64,000 bases of DNA, taken from NCBI RefSeq assembly GCF_020169515.1, contig NZ_JAHMHW010000001.1, positions 186,001-250,000 of the forward strand. Direction: 5' to 3'. Source of the stretch: Paenibacillus vietnamensis (GTDB taxonomy: Bacteria > Bacillota > Bacilli > Paenibacillales > Paenibacillaceae). A model generated the notes under the pieces. That model ran no database searches. It worked only from the letters and a program-made list of their open reading frames with translations, and was not told the DNA's origin. Position 1 is the stretch's first letter; each line of letters begins with the position of its first letter. Made by a program: the position numbers and the translations under genes. Positions 1 to 7,179 of the stretch are shown here, piece after piece.

Positions 1-675
1 GCGAAGGAGCCGCTGCTGTTCGAGCCTGGCACGAGGTGGAATTACAGCTTGTGCCATGATGTTCTTGCGGCTCTTGTCGAGGCGGTGGACGGAAGGCGCT
101 TCGGCGAGTATATCCGAGATGAGATTACCGGGCCGCTCGGCATGCGCGACACGGGCTTCGATCTTTCGGATGAGCAGAGAAGCCGTCTCGCTCCGCAGTA
201 TGAATACAACGATAAGCTTGGCAAGCCTGTACGCAAGGACGGGAACGGCTTCCGGGTCGGAACGGAATTTGAAAGCGGCGGGGCGGGTCTTCTGTCTACC
301 GTGAGCGACTACGCTCTTTTTCTGAATGCGCTCACGAATCAGGGAACAAGTCCGGACGGCGTACGCATTTTGTCGCCGGCGACGATGGATTTGATGCGAA
401 CGGACCAGCTGACCGAGCCGATGAGAAGCGATTACGGTTGGGACCAGCTGAAGGGCTACGGATACGGACTTGGCGTCCGGACACATATTTCCAAAGCCGT
501 AAGCGGATCGCTCAGCCCGCTTGGAGAATTCGGCTGGAGCGGCGCCGCCGGCTGCTTGGCCGTCATCGATCCGGCTTCGCAGCTGACCGTCATGTATGCG
601 CAGCACATGCTGAACAACCAGGAGCCGTACGTGCATCCTCGCTTGAGAAATATTGTATACGCCTGCCTGGCGTAA
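1..675 (+). CDS. Beta-lactamase-family serine hydrolase, 3' part
   Basis: The reading frame is open from the first base of the window, so the gene starts upstream; 224 residues are visible. Near the visible start is F-E-P-G-T-R-W-N-Y-S, the region that carries the YxN catalytic tyrosine in class C beta-lactamase/penicillin-binding-like hydrolases, here Y-S-L. Later come the family-typical G-A-G-L-L-S-T-V-S-D-Y segment and a C-terminal G-W-S-G-A-A-G that sits where KTG or HxG lies in relatives. The SxxK nucleophile motif must lie outside the window. Members are extracytoplasmic or cytosolic esterases and peptidases more often than true beta-lactamases, so the substrate is unknown. A strong terminator follows, so this gene is not co-transcribed with the iron operon downstream. 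Confidence 0.85.
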   Translation, partial: AKEPLLFEPGTRWNYSLCHDVLAALVEAVDGRRFGEYIRDEITGPLGMRDTGFDLSDEQRSRLAPQYEYNDKLGKPVRKDGNGFRVGTEFESGGAGLLSTVSDYALFLNALTNQGTSPDGVRILSPATMDLMRTDQLTEPMRSDYGWDQLKGYGYGLGVRTHISKAVSGSLSPLGEFGWSGAAGCLAVIDPASQLTVMYAQHMLNNQEPYVHPRLRNIVYACLA

Positions 676-687
676 ATATAGGGTGAA

Positions 688-718
688 GGGCCGCGTTTCC
701 GGACGCGGCCCTTTTTTT
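688..718 (+). terminator. Rho-independent terminator after the serine hydrolase
   Basis: An 8-bp perfect GC-rich stem (688-695 with 704-711, loop 696-703) is followed by seven T residues. It separates the hydrolase from the Fur-controlled operon. Confidence 0.9.
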
Positions 719-769
719 GTTGAGGTGAAAAAAATTTATTTTTCACATCATTTTCTCATTTTCGTTCGC

Positions 770-775
770 TATAAT
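770..775 (+). promoter_or_regulatory. Probable -10 box of the iron/glycosylation operon
   Basis: A perfect TATAAT lies 18 bases before the Fur box. No convincing -35 is seen at the usual distance, so only the -10 is called. A start near 782 would put the Fur box just downstream of the start point, a repressing position. Confidence 0.5.
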
Positions 776-792
776 TGCCTAAGAGTTCGGAA

Positions 793-807
793 TGATAATC
801 ATTATCA
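793..807 (+). promoter_or_regulatory. Perfect Fur box (7-1-7)
   Basis: The sequence is TGATAAT, C, ATTATCA: all 14 defined positions of the Bacillus Fur consensus TGATAATnATTATCA. It lies between a TATAAT box and the first gene of the nine-gene operon containing the FTR1 iron permease. Repression by ferrous-iron-loaded Fur is inferred from the match and the gene content. Confidence 0.9.
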
Positions 808-862
808 AGTTGCATTCGGATCGAATCCGGTGCAGTCAGCATAGCAGGAAGGAGGCGGGGGA

Positions 863-1231
863 GTGAACGCTCAAACCTTAAACCGGGCCGTCCATTACCA
901 TCGAAAACGCACCGCAGGATTCAGGGATCGATTGCAGCGGAGAAGATACATGATCCTTCAGCAGCTGATCGAGAGCGGCCCGCTATCGACTGGGGAGCTT
1001 GCGATTCAGCTGTCGATGACCATACACGCCGTTAGAAAAGCGGCTCTAAGCTTAACTGTCAGCGGCTTAGTCGCAAGGGATGAGTCAAACGGTGAGCGAA
1101 TGACCGTCACGGACACCGGCATGCGGGTCTGGAAGGAGGCCGACCGGGAGAAGCAAAGGTGGCTGGAGCGCCAATCGGCTCTCGGCACCGCCCTTGAGCT
1201 TGAGCCGTCCGTTAGCGCCCGGGTAAGATGA
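863..1231 (+). CDS. Small winged-helix DNA-binding protein
   Basis: This 122-residue protein starts with GTG at 863, seven bases after an excellent GGAAGGAGG site. Residues about 27-95 read as a MarR-like winged helix: a helix (R-R-Y-M-I-L-Q-Q-L-I), a helix-turn-helix (L-S-T-G-E-L-A-I-Q-L-S) and a wing ending in R-M-T-V-T-D-T-G. There is no ligand-binding domain or membrane segment. It is the first gene of the Fur-box operon and overlaps the next gene by four bases (ATGA), so the two are probably translationally coupled. It may be a local regulator of this operon or of surface genes. The exact family is not recognised. Confidence 0.75.
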   Translation: MNAQTLNRAVHYHRKRTAGFRDRLQRRRYMILQQLIESGPLSTGELAIQLSMTIHAVRKAALSLTVSGLVARDESNGERMTVTDTGMRVWKEADREKQRWLERQSALGTALELEPSVSARVR

Positions 1232-2193
1232 AGGGAAAATCGTTAGCCGCGTATGGCGGTCTGGGACTTTTGATCATTTTCCTGATGTTAAGCTGGCAGC
1301 TGTTCGACCTTCACCTTCTGGTCGAGCAGCTGCGGGGCATGCTCGCCGAGCCCGGATGGCTGTTTTTTATGTTTGTCGTCTACCTCCTTTCCTTTGTACT
1401 GAAAGCGGCGGCCTGGCAAGCCTATGCCGGACGCGAGCATCCGTTCGGGCTATACCTTCACGGCATATTTTACAGCTTGCTTGTCAATCACCTGCTGCCG
1501 ATTAAGGCCGGTGATTTCGTACGCGCCGGTCTGTTAATGAAGAAAGCGCGGATGAGGTGGGATACCGCTCTTCATTCCGTTGTGATGATGCGGTTGACGG
1601 ACTTGTTCGTTTTAGGGACGATTGCCGCAGCGGGCATGCTCGGGCTCGGGATGGCCGTTTCGTGGTATACGATAGCCGGGGCGGCTGCGGCGGCACTTAT
1701 TTTAGGAGCTGCATTGAAGCTTATGCCGATCCGGCGCTGGCCGTTCGTTAGCCGTCATGCTGAGCAGTTCAAGGCGGTAGCGATCTCCAGGCAAGGGCCG
1801 TATATTTTTGCTCTGGTTGCCGCCAGCTGGGTGCTTGAAGCGGTTATTTTGTACGGGATTGCCCGAATGGCGGACATCCGGCTTGGCGCTGCCGCCTCGA
1901 TTTGGGCGAATAGCGTAACGATAGGAGGCCAGCTCTTTCACGTCACGCCCGGCGGAATAGGCACCTACGAAAGCACGATGAGCGGAACGCTTGCGCTGCT
2001 GGGAGTCGACTGGGAGAAGGCCTACGCAACGGCTTTGCTGGCCCATGCTTTTAAATTCGCGGTGTCGTTCCTTGTTGGCGCCTATTCCTTACTTCGAATG
2101 CCGATCGGCTTACAGGAAGCAAGGGGATGGCTGCGCATGCCGCGGAAATCTGACTTACAAACGAATCAAACGAGCGAGAGGATATTCAAATGA
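1228..2193 (+). CDS. Flippase-like membrane protein (LPG-synthase TM domain, UPF0104)
   Basis: This 321-residue protein has about eight hydrophobic helices and reads as the lysylphosphatidylglycerol synthase transmembrane family (UPF0104/AglD2-like). Family-typical signatures are N-H-L-L-P-I-K-A-G-D near residue 88 and a G-G-x-G-x-x-E segment (H-V-T-P-G-G-I-G-T-Y-E-S) near residue 243. In Haloferax AglD the same domain is fused to a polyprenyl-phosphate glycosyltransferase; here the glycosyltransferase is a separate gene two positions downstream. A role in moving or presenting a lipid-linked sugar across the membrane is inferred. The cytosolic aminoacyl-transfer domain of MprF is absent, so this is not an MprF. 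It overlaps both neighbours by four bases. Confidence 0.8.
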   Translation: MKGKSLAAYGGLGLLIIFLMLSWQLFDLHLLVEQLRGMLAEPGWLFFMFVVYLLSFVLKAAAWQAYAGREHPFGLYLHGIFYSLLVNHLLPIKAGDFVRAGLLMKKARMRWDTALHSVVMMRLTDLFVLGTIAAAGMLGLGMAVSWYTIAGAAAAALILGAALKLMPIRRWPFVSRHAEQFKAVAISRQGPYIFALVAASWVLEAVILYGIARMADIRLGAAASIWANSVTIGGQLFHVTPGGIGTYESTMSGTLALLGVDWEKAYATALLAHAFKFAVSFLVGAYSLLRMPIGLQEARGWLRMPRKSDLQTNQTSERIFK

Positions 2194-3668
2194 AACATGC
2201 ATCATCTTTTGAGATTGTGGCGGCAAGATGCTGGAATCTGCTGAACGAAGGAAAGCCGTTTACGCCGATATTCACCGTTTCGGTCTTCCTTCTGTACCGG
2301 TATGACCAGTGGCTGAACGGAGGCTTCTGGACGGCCGCGGGCCTAAGCCTGCTTATGATTTTGCCGGTGCTGGCTATATTTTATCATTATGATTTTCCGT
2401 TGTTTCTAAGAAACTATTTGTGGTTTCCGGCAGTAGCGGCGCTGCTGCTGTGGGAGCCGGCCCATCTTCCTCTGCATGCGCTGTCGATCGGCCTGTATCT
2501 GTTCTTCACGATCTACTTCTGGGGAACGTTCTATTACCGGATGCGAATCGGCACGTCCTGGTGGAACTTTAGAAGGTTCTGGAAGCTGGTGCTCAAGAAC
2601 AGCGACTCGACAAGCGGCAATGCGCAGGAACAGCTGCCGAAGCTGCTGCTGCTCCTGTTTCTCTGGGATCATTTTTATTCCTTGCTGTCTTCGGAAAGCT
2701 CCTGGACCGCAGCGCCATTCGGGGATGAAGTGACCGTACTCGCTGTATTCACAGCCTGTTTGTGGCTCTACAGCTGGATTTTGCATCGTTATCTGTTCGA
2801 TTGGAAGCCTAAGGAGCCGGAGCGTTTCACAAACGGGCCTGACCCTGCAGGAAAAGCCGTAAACGAGAAGGTTATTGTAATTGTAGTCGACGGCATGCGC
2901 AAGGAGCGGTTCGAGGAGGCCGATGCGCCGTTTCTCAAGAAGCTGAGGCAGGAAGGAACCGAGTATACGCAGATGGAGACGGTATATCCGGCGAGAACGG
3001 TCGTTTGCTTCTCGTCGATGTTCACCGGAGCCTACCCGAAGGACCACGGCATCCGTTCCAACATGGTATGGAAGCTGGGCATCCGGGTGGAGAGCATCTT
3101 TGATTCGCTGCGGAAGATCGGGAAGAAGGGGCGGCTGCTTGGCATCGCCCATCTGATCGACTCGATGGGCGACGATGTGGAAAGCGTAACGGCGGTTATG
3201 CATAACGACAAAGCGGACCGCAACATTATCGAGCGCGCCAAAAAGATCATGGCCGAGCAAAATCCGGATTTATTCGTGGTGCAGATGATCGCGGTCGATC
3301 AGACCGGCCACAGCATGGGCGTGCTGTACGACGAGTATTTGCAGAAAATCGCGGAGGCCGACAGGCTGATTGAGGAATTTGTAGGCTGGCTCCGTGACCA
3401 GGGCATGATGAAAAATACGACGCTCGTCCTTTGCGCCGATCACGGCCAAGCCGACGGCATCGGCGGTCACGGGCATTTGGACGAAGGAGAACGGTTTGTG
3501 CCTTTCTTCCTGCACGGTCCTGCCGTTCGGCAAGGCTGCAGAATCGATGAGAGACACTCGCTCGTTTCGGTTGCCCCGACTCTCGCTTACTTGCTCGGGG
3601 CGCCATATCCGAACTCCAGCCGCGGACCGGTGCTGACCGAGGCGTTCAAAAGTGATGACCAGGCCTGA
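2190..3668 (+). CDS. Membrane-anchored alkaline phosphatase/phosphodiesterase-fold protein
   Basis: The first 200 residues of this 492-residue protein hold several hydrophobic segments. From about residue 228 a type I phosphodiesterase/nucleotide pyrophosphatase domain begins with V-I-V-V-D-G-M (metal Asp near residue 234). The likely nucleophile is the Thr in P-A-R-T-V near residue 270. Later metal ligands are seen in D-Q-T-G-H-S-M-G and in A-D-H-G-Q followed by G-H-G-H. The fold covers phosphodiesterases, phosphoglycerol transferases and phosphoethanolamine transferases. Acting on a lipid-linked or surface phosphate ester is inferred from the glycosyltransferases and flippase beside it. The start overlaps the previous stop (ATGA). 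Confidence 0.8.
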   Translation: MKHASSFEIVAARCWNLLNEGKPFTPIFTVSVFLLYRYDQWLNGGFWTAAGLSLLMILPVLAIFYHYDFPLFLRNYLWFPAVAALLLWEPAHLPLHALSIGLYLFFTIYFWGTFYYRMRIGTSWWNFRRFWKLVLKNSDSTSGNAQEQLPKLLLLLFLWDHFYSLLSSESSWTAAPFGDEVTVLAVFTACLWLYSWILHRYLFDWKPKEPERFTNGPDPAGKAVNEKVIVIVVDGMRKERFEEADAPFLKKLRQEGTEYTQMETVYPARTVVCFSSMFTGAYPKDHGIRSNMVWKLGIRVESIFDSLRKIGKKGRLLGIAHLIDSMGDDVESVTAVMHNDKADRNIIERAKKIMAEQNPDLFVVQMIAVDQTGHSMGVLYDEYLQKIAEADRLIEEFVGWLRDQGMMKNTTLVLCADHGQADGIGGHGHLDEGERFVPFFLHGPAVRQGCRIDERHSLVSVAPTLAYLLGAPYPNSSRGPVLTEAFKSDDQA

Positions 3669-3698
3669 AAGGAATCGCGTGATGAAAGTAGGTAAATC

Positions 3699-4457
3699 AT
3701 GAAATCTTCAGTCAACAAGAAGCTTATCGTATTCATACCGGCTCACAACGAGGCAGGAAACATTGAGAGCGTCATTGCCCGCATCCCGAGAAGCTTCCAT
3801 CCCGATTACGACGTTCAGGTGATCGTAATCGACGACGGCTCGACCGACCGGACGGTCCAAGCGGCTAAGGAAGCCGGCGCCGATTATGTCTACTCCTTCG
3901 GGAAAAACAGAGGGCTCGGAGCCGCCGTCAGGGAAGGCTTGGCAAGGTGCTGCATGCACGATGCCGATATCGGATTGATGATCGATGCGGACAACGAATA
4001 TCCGCCGGAGCAAATTCCCGATGTCGTCGCACCGATCATGAACAGGTCGGCGGACTACACATTCGGCTCGCGGTTTAAAGGAAGCATTGCGGGAATGAGA
4101 GTGCACCGCCGGCTGGGGAATTACTTGTTTACGCTTCTCCAGTCCGTCCTGCTGCGCAAATGGATCTATGACGGTCAGTCCGGCATGCGCGGCTTTTCCC
4201 GCGAAGCGATGGAGTGTGCGGAAATTATTCACGATTACAACTATGCTCAGGTGCTGACCTTGAATTTGCTAAGGCAAGGATTTCGCCTCGAAGAGGTTCC
4301 AATCTCCTACAAGGTAAGGACGCAGGGGCAATCCTTCATCAAGTTCCGTCAATACGTAACCTCTGTCATCCCGGCGATTTATAAGGAGATGAAGCGGCCG
4401 GTTGTCCGCCGCAGCTCCTTCGTCTCAAGCAGACAGGTAAGGGAAACGTCAGGTTAG
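3699..4457 (+). CDS. Family 2 glycosyltransferase, DPM1-like (polyprenyl-phosphate sugar synthase)
   Basis: This 252-residue GT-A enzyme has I-P-A-H-N-E near the N-terminus, the nucleotide-binding D-D-G-S-T-D at about residue 44, G-K-N-R-G-L-G-A-A near residue 70 and the metal-binding D-A-D-N in place of DxD near residue 96, followed by the F-G-S-R-F-K-G acceptor-loop motif. This pattern and length fit dolichol/undecaprenyl-phosphate hexose synthases without C-terminal membrane helices. Such enzymes load one sugar from a nucleotide donor onto a polyprenyl phosphate. The product would suit the GT-C enzyme encoded one base after its stop codon. The sugar is not predictable from sequence. Confidence 0.85.
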   Translation: MKSSVNKKLIVFIPAHNEAGNIESVIARIPRSFHPDYDVQVIVIDDGSTDRTVQAAKEAGADYVYSFGKNRGLGAAVREGLARCCMHDADIGLMIDADNEYPPEQIPDVVAPIMNRSADYTFGSRFKGSIAGMRVHRRLGNYLFTLLQSVLLRKWIYDGQSGMRGFSREAMECAEIIHDYNYAQVLTLNLLRQGFRLEEVPISYKVRTQGQSFIKFRQYVTSVIPAIYKEMKRPVVRRSSFVSSRQVRETSG

Positions 4458-4458
4458 C

Positions 4459-6018
4459 ATGTCGCGGTCCGTATTCATACGTTACTTCTCGATTAGCGCT
4501 GCCTGTATAGCCATATTGATGCTATTCGTTCTGAATTTGCATTACGCCAGTCCGTTTGTACGTTCATGGGATGAAGTGGATTTTGTCCTCGCTGTCGACA
4601 GGTTCGATCTGCTCGCGATGCAGCCCCACTTTCCGGGATATCCGTATTTTATTGCGGGTGCTAAGCTGATCCATCTTTGGCTCGAGGATCCTGTACAGTC
4701 GCTGATCGTGTGGAATGCGGCGCTTGCCGGCAGCGCAGCCGTCCCGATCGCGCTGCTGGCCAGAAAGTATATCGTCGCTGGAGCTGCCGCCTGGGTGCCG
4801 GTTTGCGTACTGTCGCTCCCGTACCTGTGGCTGATGGGCTCAAGGCCCATGTCCGAATGCGCGGGCATCGCCGTGCTTTGGTGGTACCTGTGGAGCGTGC
4901 GCTGCGCAGCGGACCGTCCTCGATCGAACGTCCGGTTAGGGGTCGCATTGTTATTGTTCAGCATACTGATGGGAATTCGCTTGTCGTACTTTCCGTTCGG
5001 CATGGCGCTGCTTCTGCTGCTCATTTTCCAGTATAGAAGCGCCCCGGAGGGAAGCGGAAGGCTGCGCAGACTGCTCCTGGCACTGGCGGCCGGAGCCGGA
5101 GCCCAGCTTGTCTGGATCGGCGGGCTGGTTCTGTCCGAAGGGACGCTGCAGGGCTTCTGGCAGCTGTCGATGGCATTTGTCGCCGGACATTTCTCGGAAT
5201 GGGGCGGGGGCATCGTCTCGGTGAAAATGCCGATCGGGCTGCGGTTCGTCACGTTATTTTCCGATCATCTGATCCGGGACGTATGGCTGAGCCGATCGGC
5301 CGTGCTGGCAGCGTGCTACGGCTTGCTTATCTTCGCAACAGGATTTGGAATCATCCGGCTGAGGGGCGGCGGGAGGCAGACGTTCAGCGTTCCAAAGTAT
5401 GCCGGGTGGCTGCTCATCTGTTTGGCCGCATATGCGGTATGGGTATTGCTCGGTCAAAATATCGAGAAACCGCGCCATATCGCACCGGTCGCCGGACCGC
5501 TGCTGCTCATGTTGTTCGCCGCGGCTCTGAGGACGGCGCAGGTGCTGAAGCGGCCTGCGGAGGAAAGCCGCCGCTCCCGATGGAATCGGGCTGCCGCGAC
5601 AGCGATTCAGCTGTCCGTCGCAGCGGTCGCAGCCGTTCAAGTCATCACCGGCCTGCAGCAGCTGGAGCTTCAAGCCGGACAGCAGCCGGCCGTCTATCAG
5701 CTCAATAATTATATGAAAGAAATAGAAGAGCCTCTTGTTTTGTACACATGGGAGGAAACCCGGGTGCTCGGATATTTGCAGACGGATTATGAGCACCGGA
5801 AGGTGTATACGTTCGATTATTTTTATTCGCTCGCACAGGCGGATACCGGCAGACGGATATTTTTGACGGATCATGTGCTGAGCGGTTTTTTGAAGCAAAA
5901 TGAGGCTTCGGCATCGCAGGTCGTGCCTGTCGCCCATTTTGTCTCAGATCCGTTATTAGACCCGGTCTATTCCGAGATTACGCTTTACGAGTGGAAAAGA
6001 CAGGATGAACCTAAATAG
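4459..6018 (+). CDS. Polytopic GT-C-like membrane glycosyltransferase
   Basis: This 519-residue protein has an N-terminal membrane helix, then a first outside loop with the acidic motif W-D-E-V-D-F (residues 37-42), then about ten further hydrophobic helices and a soluble C-terminal stretch of some 110 residues. An acidic pair in the first extracytoplasmic loop is the hallmark of GT-C enzymes (GT39/ArnT type), which take sugar from a polyprenyl phosphate and transfer it outside the membrane. It starts one base after the stop of the DPM1-like gene. A donor-maker, flippase and GT-C transferase in tandem make up a complete extracytoplasmic glycosylation set. The acceptor is unknown; the repetitive protein encoded next is a candidate. 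Confidence 0.7.
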   Translation: MSRSVFIRYFSISAACIAILMLFVLNLHYASPFVRSWDEVDFVLAVDRFDLLAMQPHFPGYPYFIAGAKLIHLWLEDPVQSLIVWNAALAGSAAVPIALLARKYIVAGAAAWVPVCVLSLPYLWLMGSRPMSECAGIAVLWWYLWSVRCAADRPRSNVRLGVALLLFSILMGIRLSYFPFGMALLLLLIFQYRSAPEGSGRLRRLLLALAAGAGAQLVWIGGLVLSEGTLQGFWQLSMAFVAGHFSEWGGGIVSVKMPIGLRFVTLFSDHLIRDVWLSRSAVLAACYGLLIFATGFGIIRLRGGGRQTFSVPKYAGWLLICLAAYAVWVLLGQNIEKPRHIAPVAGPLLLMLFAAALRTAQVLKRPAEESRRSRWNRAAATAIQLSVAAVAAVQVITGLQQLELQAGQQPAVYQLNNYMKEIEEPLVLYTWEETRVLGYLQTDYEHRKVYTFDYFYSLAQADTGRRIFLTDHVLSGFLKQNEASASQVVPVAHFVSDPLLDPVYSEITLYEWKRQDEPK

Positions 6019-6048
6019 AAACATACGAACAGACAGGGGAGAGTGCAA

Positions 6049-7113
6049 GTGTCTAGATGGTTAAAAAGCGGTCTGGCGGCGATTGTCTTCTTTTTATGGC
6101 TCGCTCCGGCCGGCGTTTCGGCTTACTCTTACGGAGATGCGAATACGGAGGATGTTGCCGAGACTTTTAAAGTAATCGCATCTGCCTTAAACGGAAGCAA
6201 GCCGGATTGGAAAACGGCTGCCGACACGCATCAGGTAAGGCGTTCGGAAATTAAATCGCATTTTGGCGAATCGGTTGCGCTGACGCTGGATAAAAATCTG
6301 GAAGCAAAGGACAGCAAGCTGCTGATTGCCAATTACAAAGCGGTTCTCGTCATGAACCTGGACCGGCGGTTTACATACGCCCTGAAGGATGTAGAGGACT
6401 ACGCGGCAGCAAAGCTGCTTCTGGCCAAAGCGAAGGCTACCTTCGATACGCTTGCTCCGTATATGTCCTCCGGAACGGACGACATGAACCGGGCTTTCGA
6501 AGACGCGCTGGAAGCGCTCGGCAATCCCGGCTTGTTCGGAGTCGGGCAGAAGGACGCCGATCCGGAATTGTTCAAGCAGAAGGTCAATTTCATTTACGGA
6601 AAAGTAAAGCCAAGCTTTCCTTACAAAGCCTATGTGAAGCCGGCCGCCACAGAAAAACCGGTCAAGCAGCCGACTGCAACGCCGAAGCCGCAGCCGAAGC
6701 CGACCAAAGCGCCTGCCGCGACAAGCAAGCCGGCAGCAAGCGCCAAGCCGGCCGCAGCCGATGCGGAGAAGGAGACGGAAGCGGCGACGCCGACCCCGGC
6801 GCCAAGCACCGAGCCGGAGGAATCGGCATCCGCGAGCCCTGAAGCATCGGCGAGTCCGGAGCCGTCCGCAACGGACGAGGCGGCCGCAGCCGAAGCTTCC
6901 CCGCCTGCCGCGACCGGCAGTCAGACGGATGAGCCGGCAGCCGATACCGAGGCTTCTGCACAGCCCGCATCGGGTGAGGAGCAGGCGCTGGGCCATGCAC
7001 CCATGGAGCGGTCCGATAAGACAAATCCGATCGTTACGGTGTCCGTCATCGCGGGAGTCGCCATAATCGGCGGCGGAGCACTTTGGTTTATACGCAAAAA
7101 AGGTTTTATGTAA
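6049..7113 (+). CDS. Exported, C-terminally membrane-anchored protein with long Pro/Ala/Thr/Glu-rich stalk
   Basis: GTG at 6049 is preferred over GTG at 6043 because it lies seven bases after AGGGGAG; the upstream codon would be only one base from it. The 354-residue product has a signal peptide (cleavage near A-G-V-S-A), a helical domain to about residue 195, then about 125 residues made almost only of Ala, Pro, Thr, Ser, Glu and Lys, then one membrane helix ending in R-K-K-G-F-M. This resembles a surface domain on a mucin-like stalk. It follows the GT-C gene and precedes the stalk-domain protein and FTR1. Inferred role: extracytoplasmic partner of the iron permease and possible glycosylation target. 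No family name is recognised. Confidence 0.75.
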   Translation: MSRWLKSGLAAIVFFLWLAPAGVSAYSYGDANTEDVAETFKVIASALNGSKPDWKTAADTHQVRRSEIKSHFGESVALTLDKNLEAKDSKLLIANYKAVLVMNLDRRFTYALKDVEDYAAAKLLLAKAKATFDTLAPYMSSGTDDMNRAFEDALEALGNPGLFGVGQKDADPELFKQKVNFIYGKVKPSFPYKAYVKPAATEKPVKQPTATPKPQPKPTKAPAATSKPAASAKPAAADAEKETEAATPTPAPSTEPEESASASPEASASPEPSATDEAAAAEASPPAATGSQTDEPAADTEASAQPASGEEQALGHAPMERSDKTNPIVTVSVIAGVAIIGGGALWFIRKKGFM

Positions 7114-7179
7114 GATTCCATTTCACAATTCCAAAGTGACAGTGAAGTTGAATCGTATCTTAATCATATATGAGGAGAG

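Noticed and set aside
1228..2193. MprF lysylphosphatidylglycerol synthase
   Set aside because: The C-terminal aminoacyl-transferase domain is absent; only the flippase-like membrane domain is present.
6187..6996. Long minus-strand arginine/glycine-rich frame opposite the stalk protein
   Set aside because: It is a shadow of the GC-rich low-complexity Pro/Ala stalk on the plus strand.
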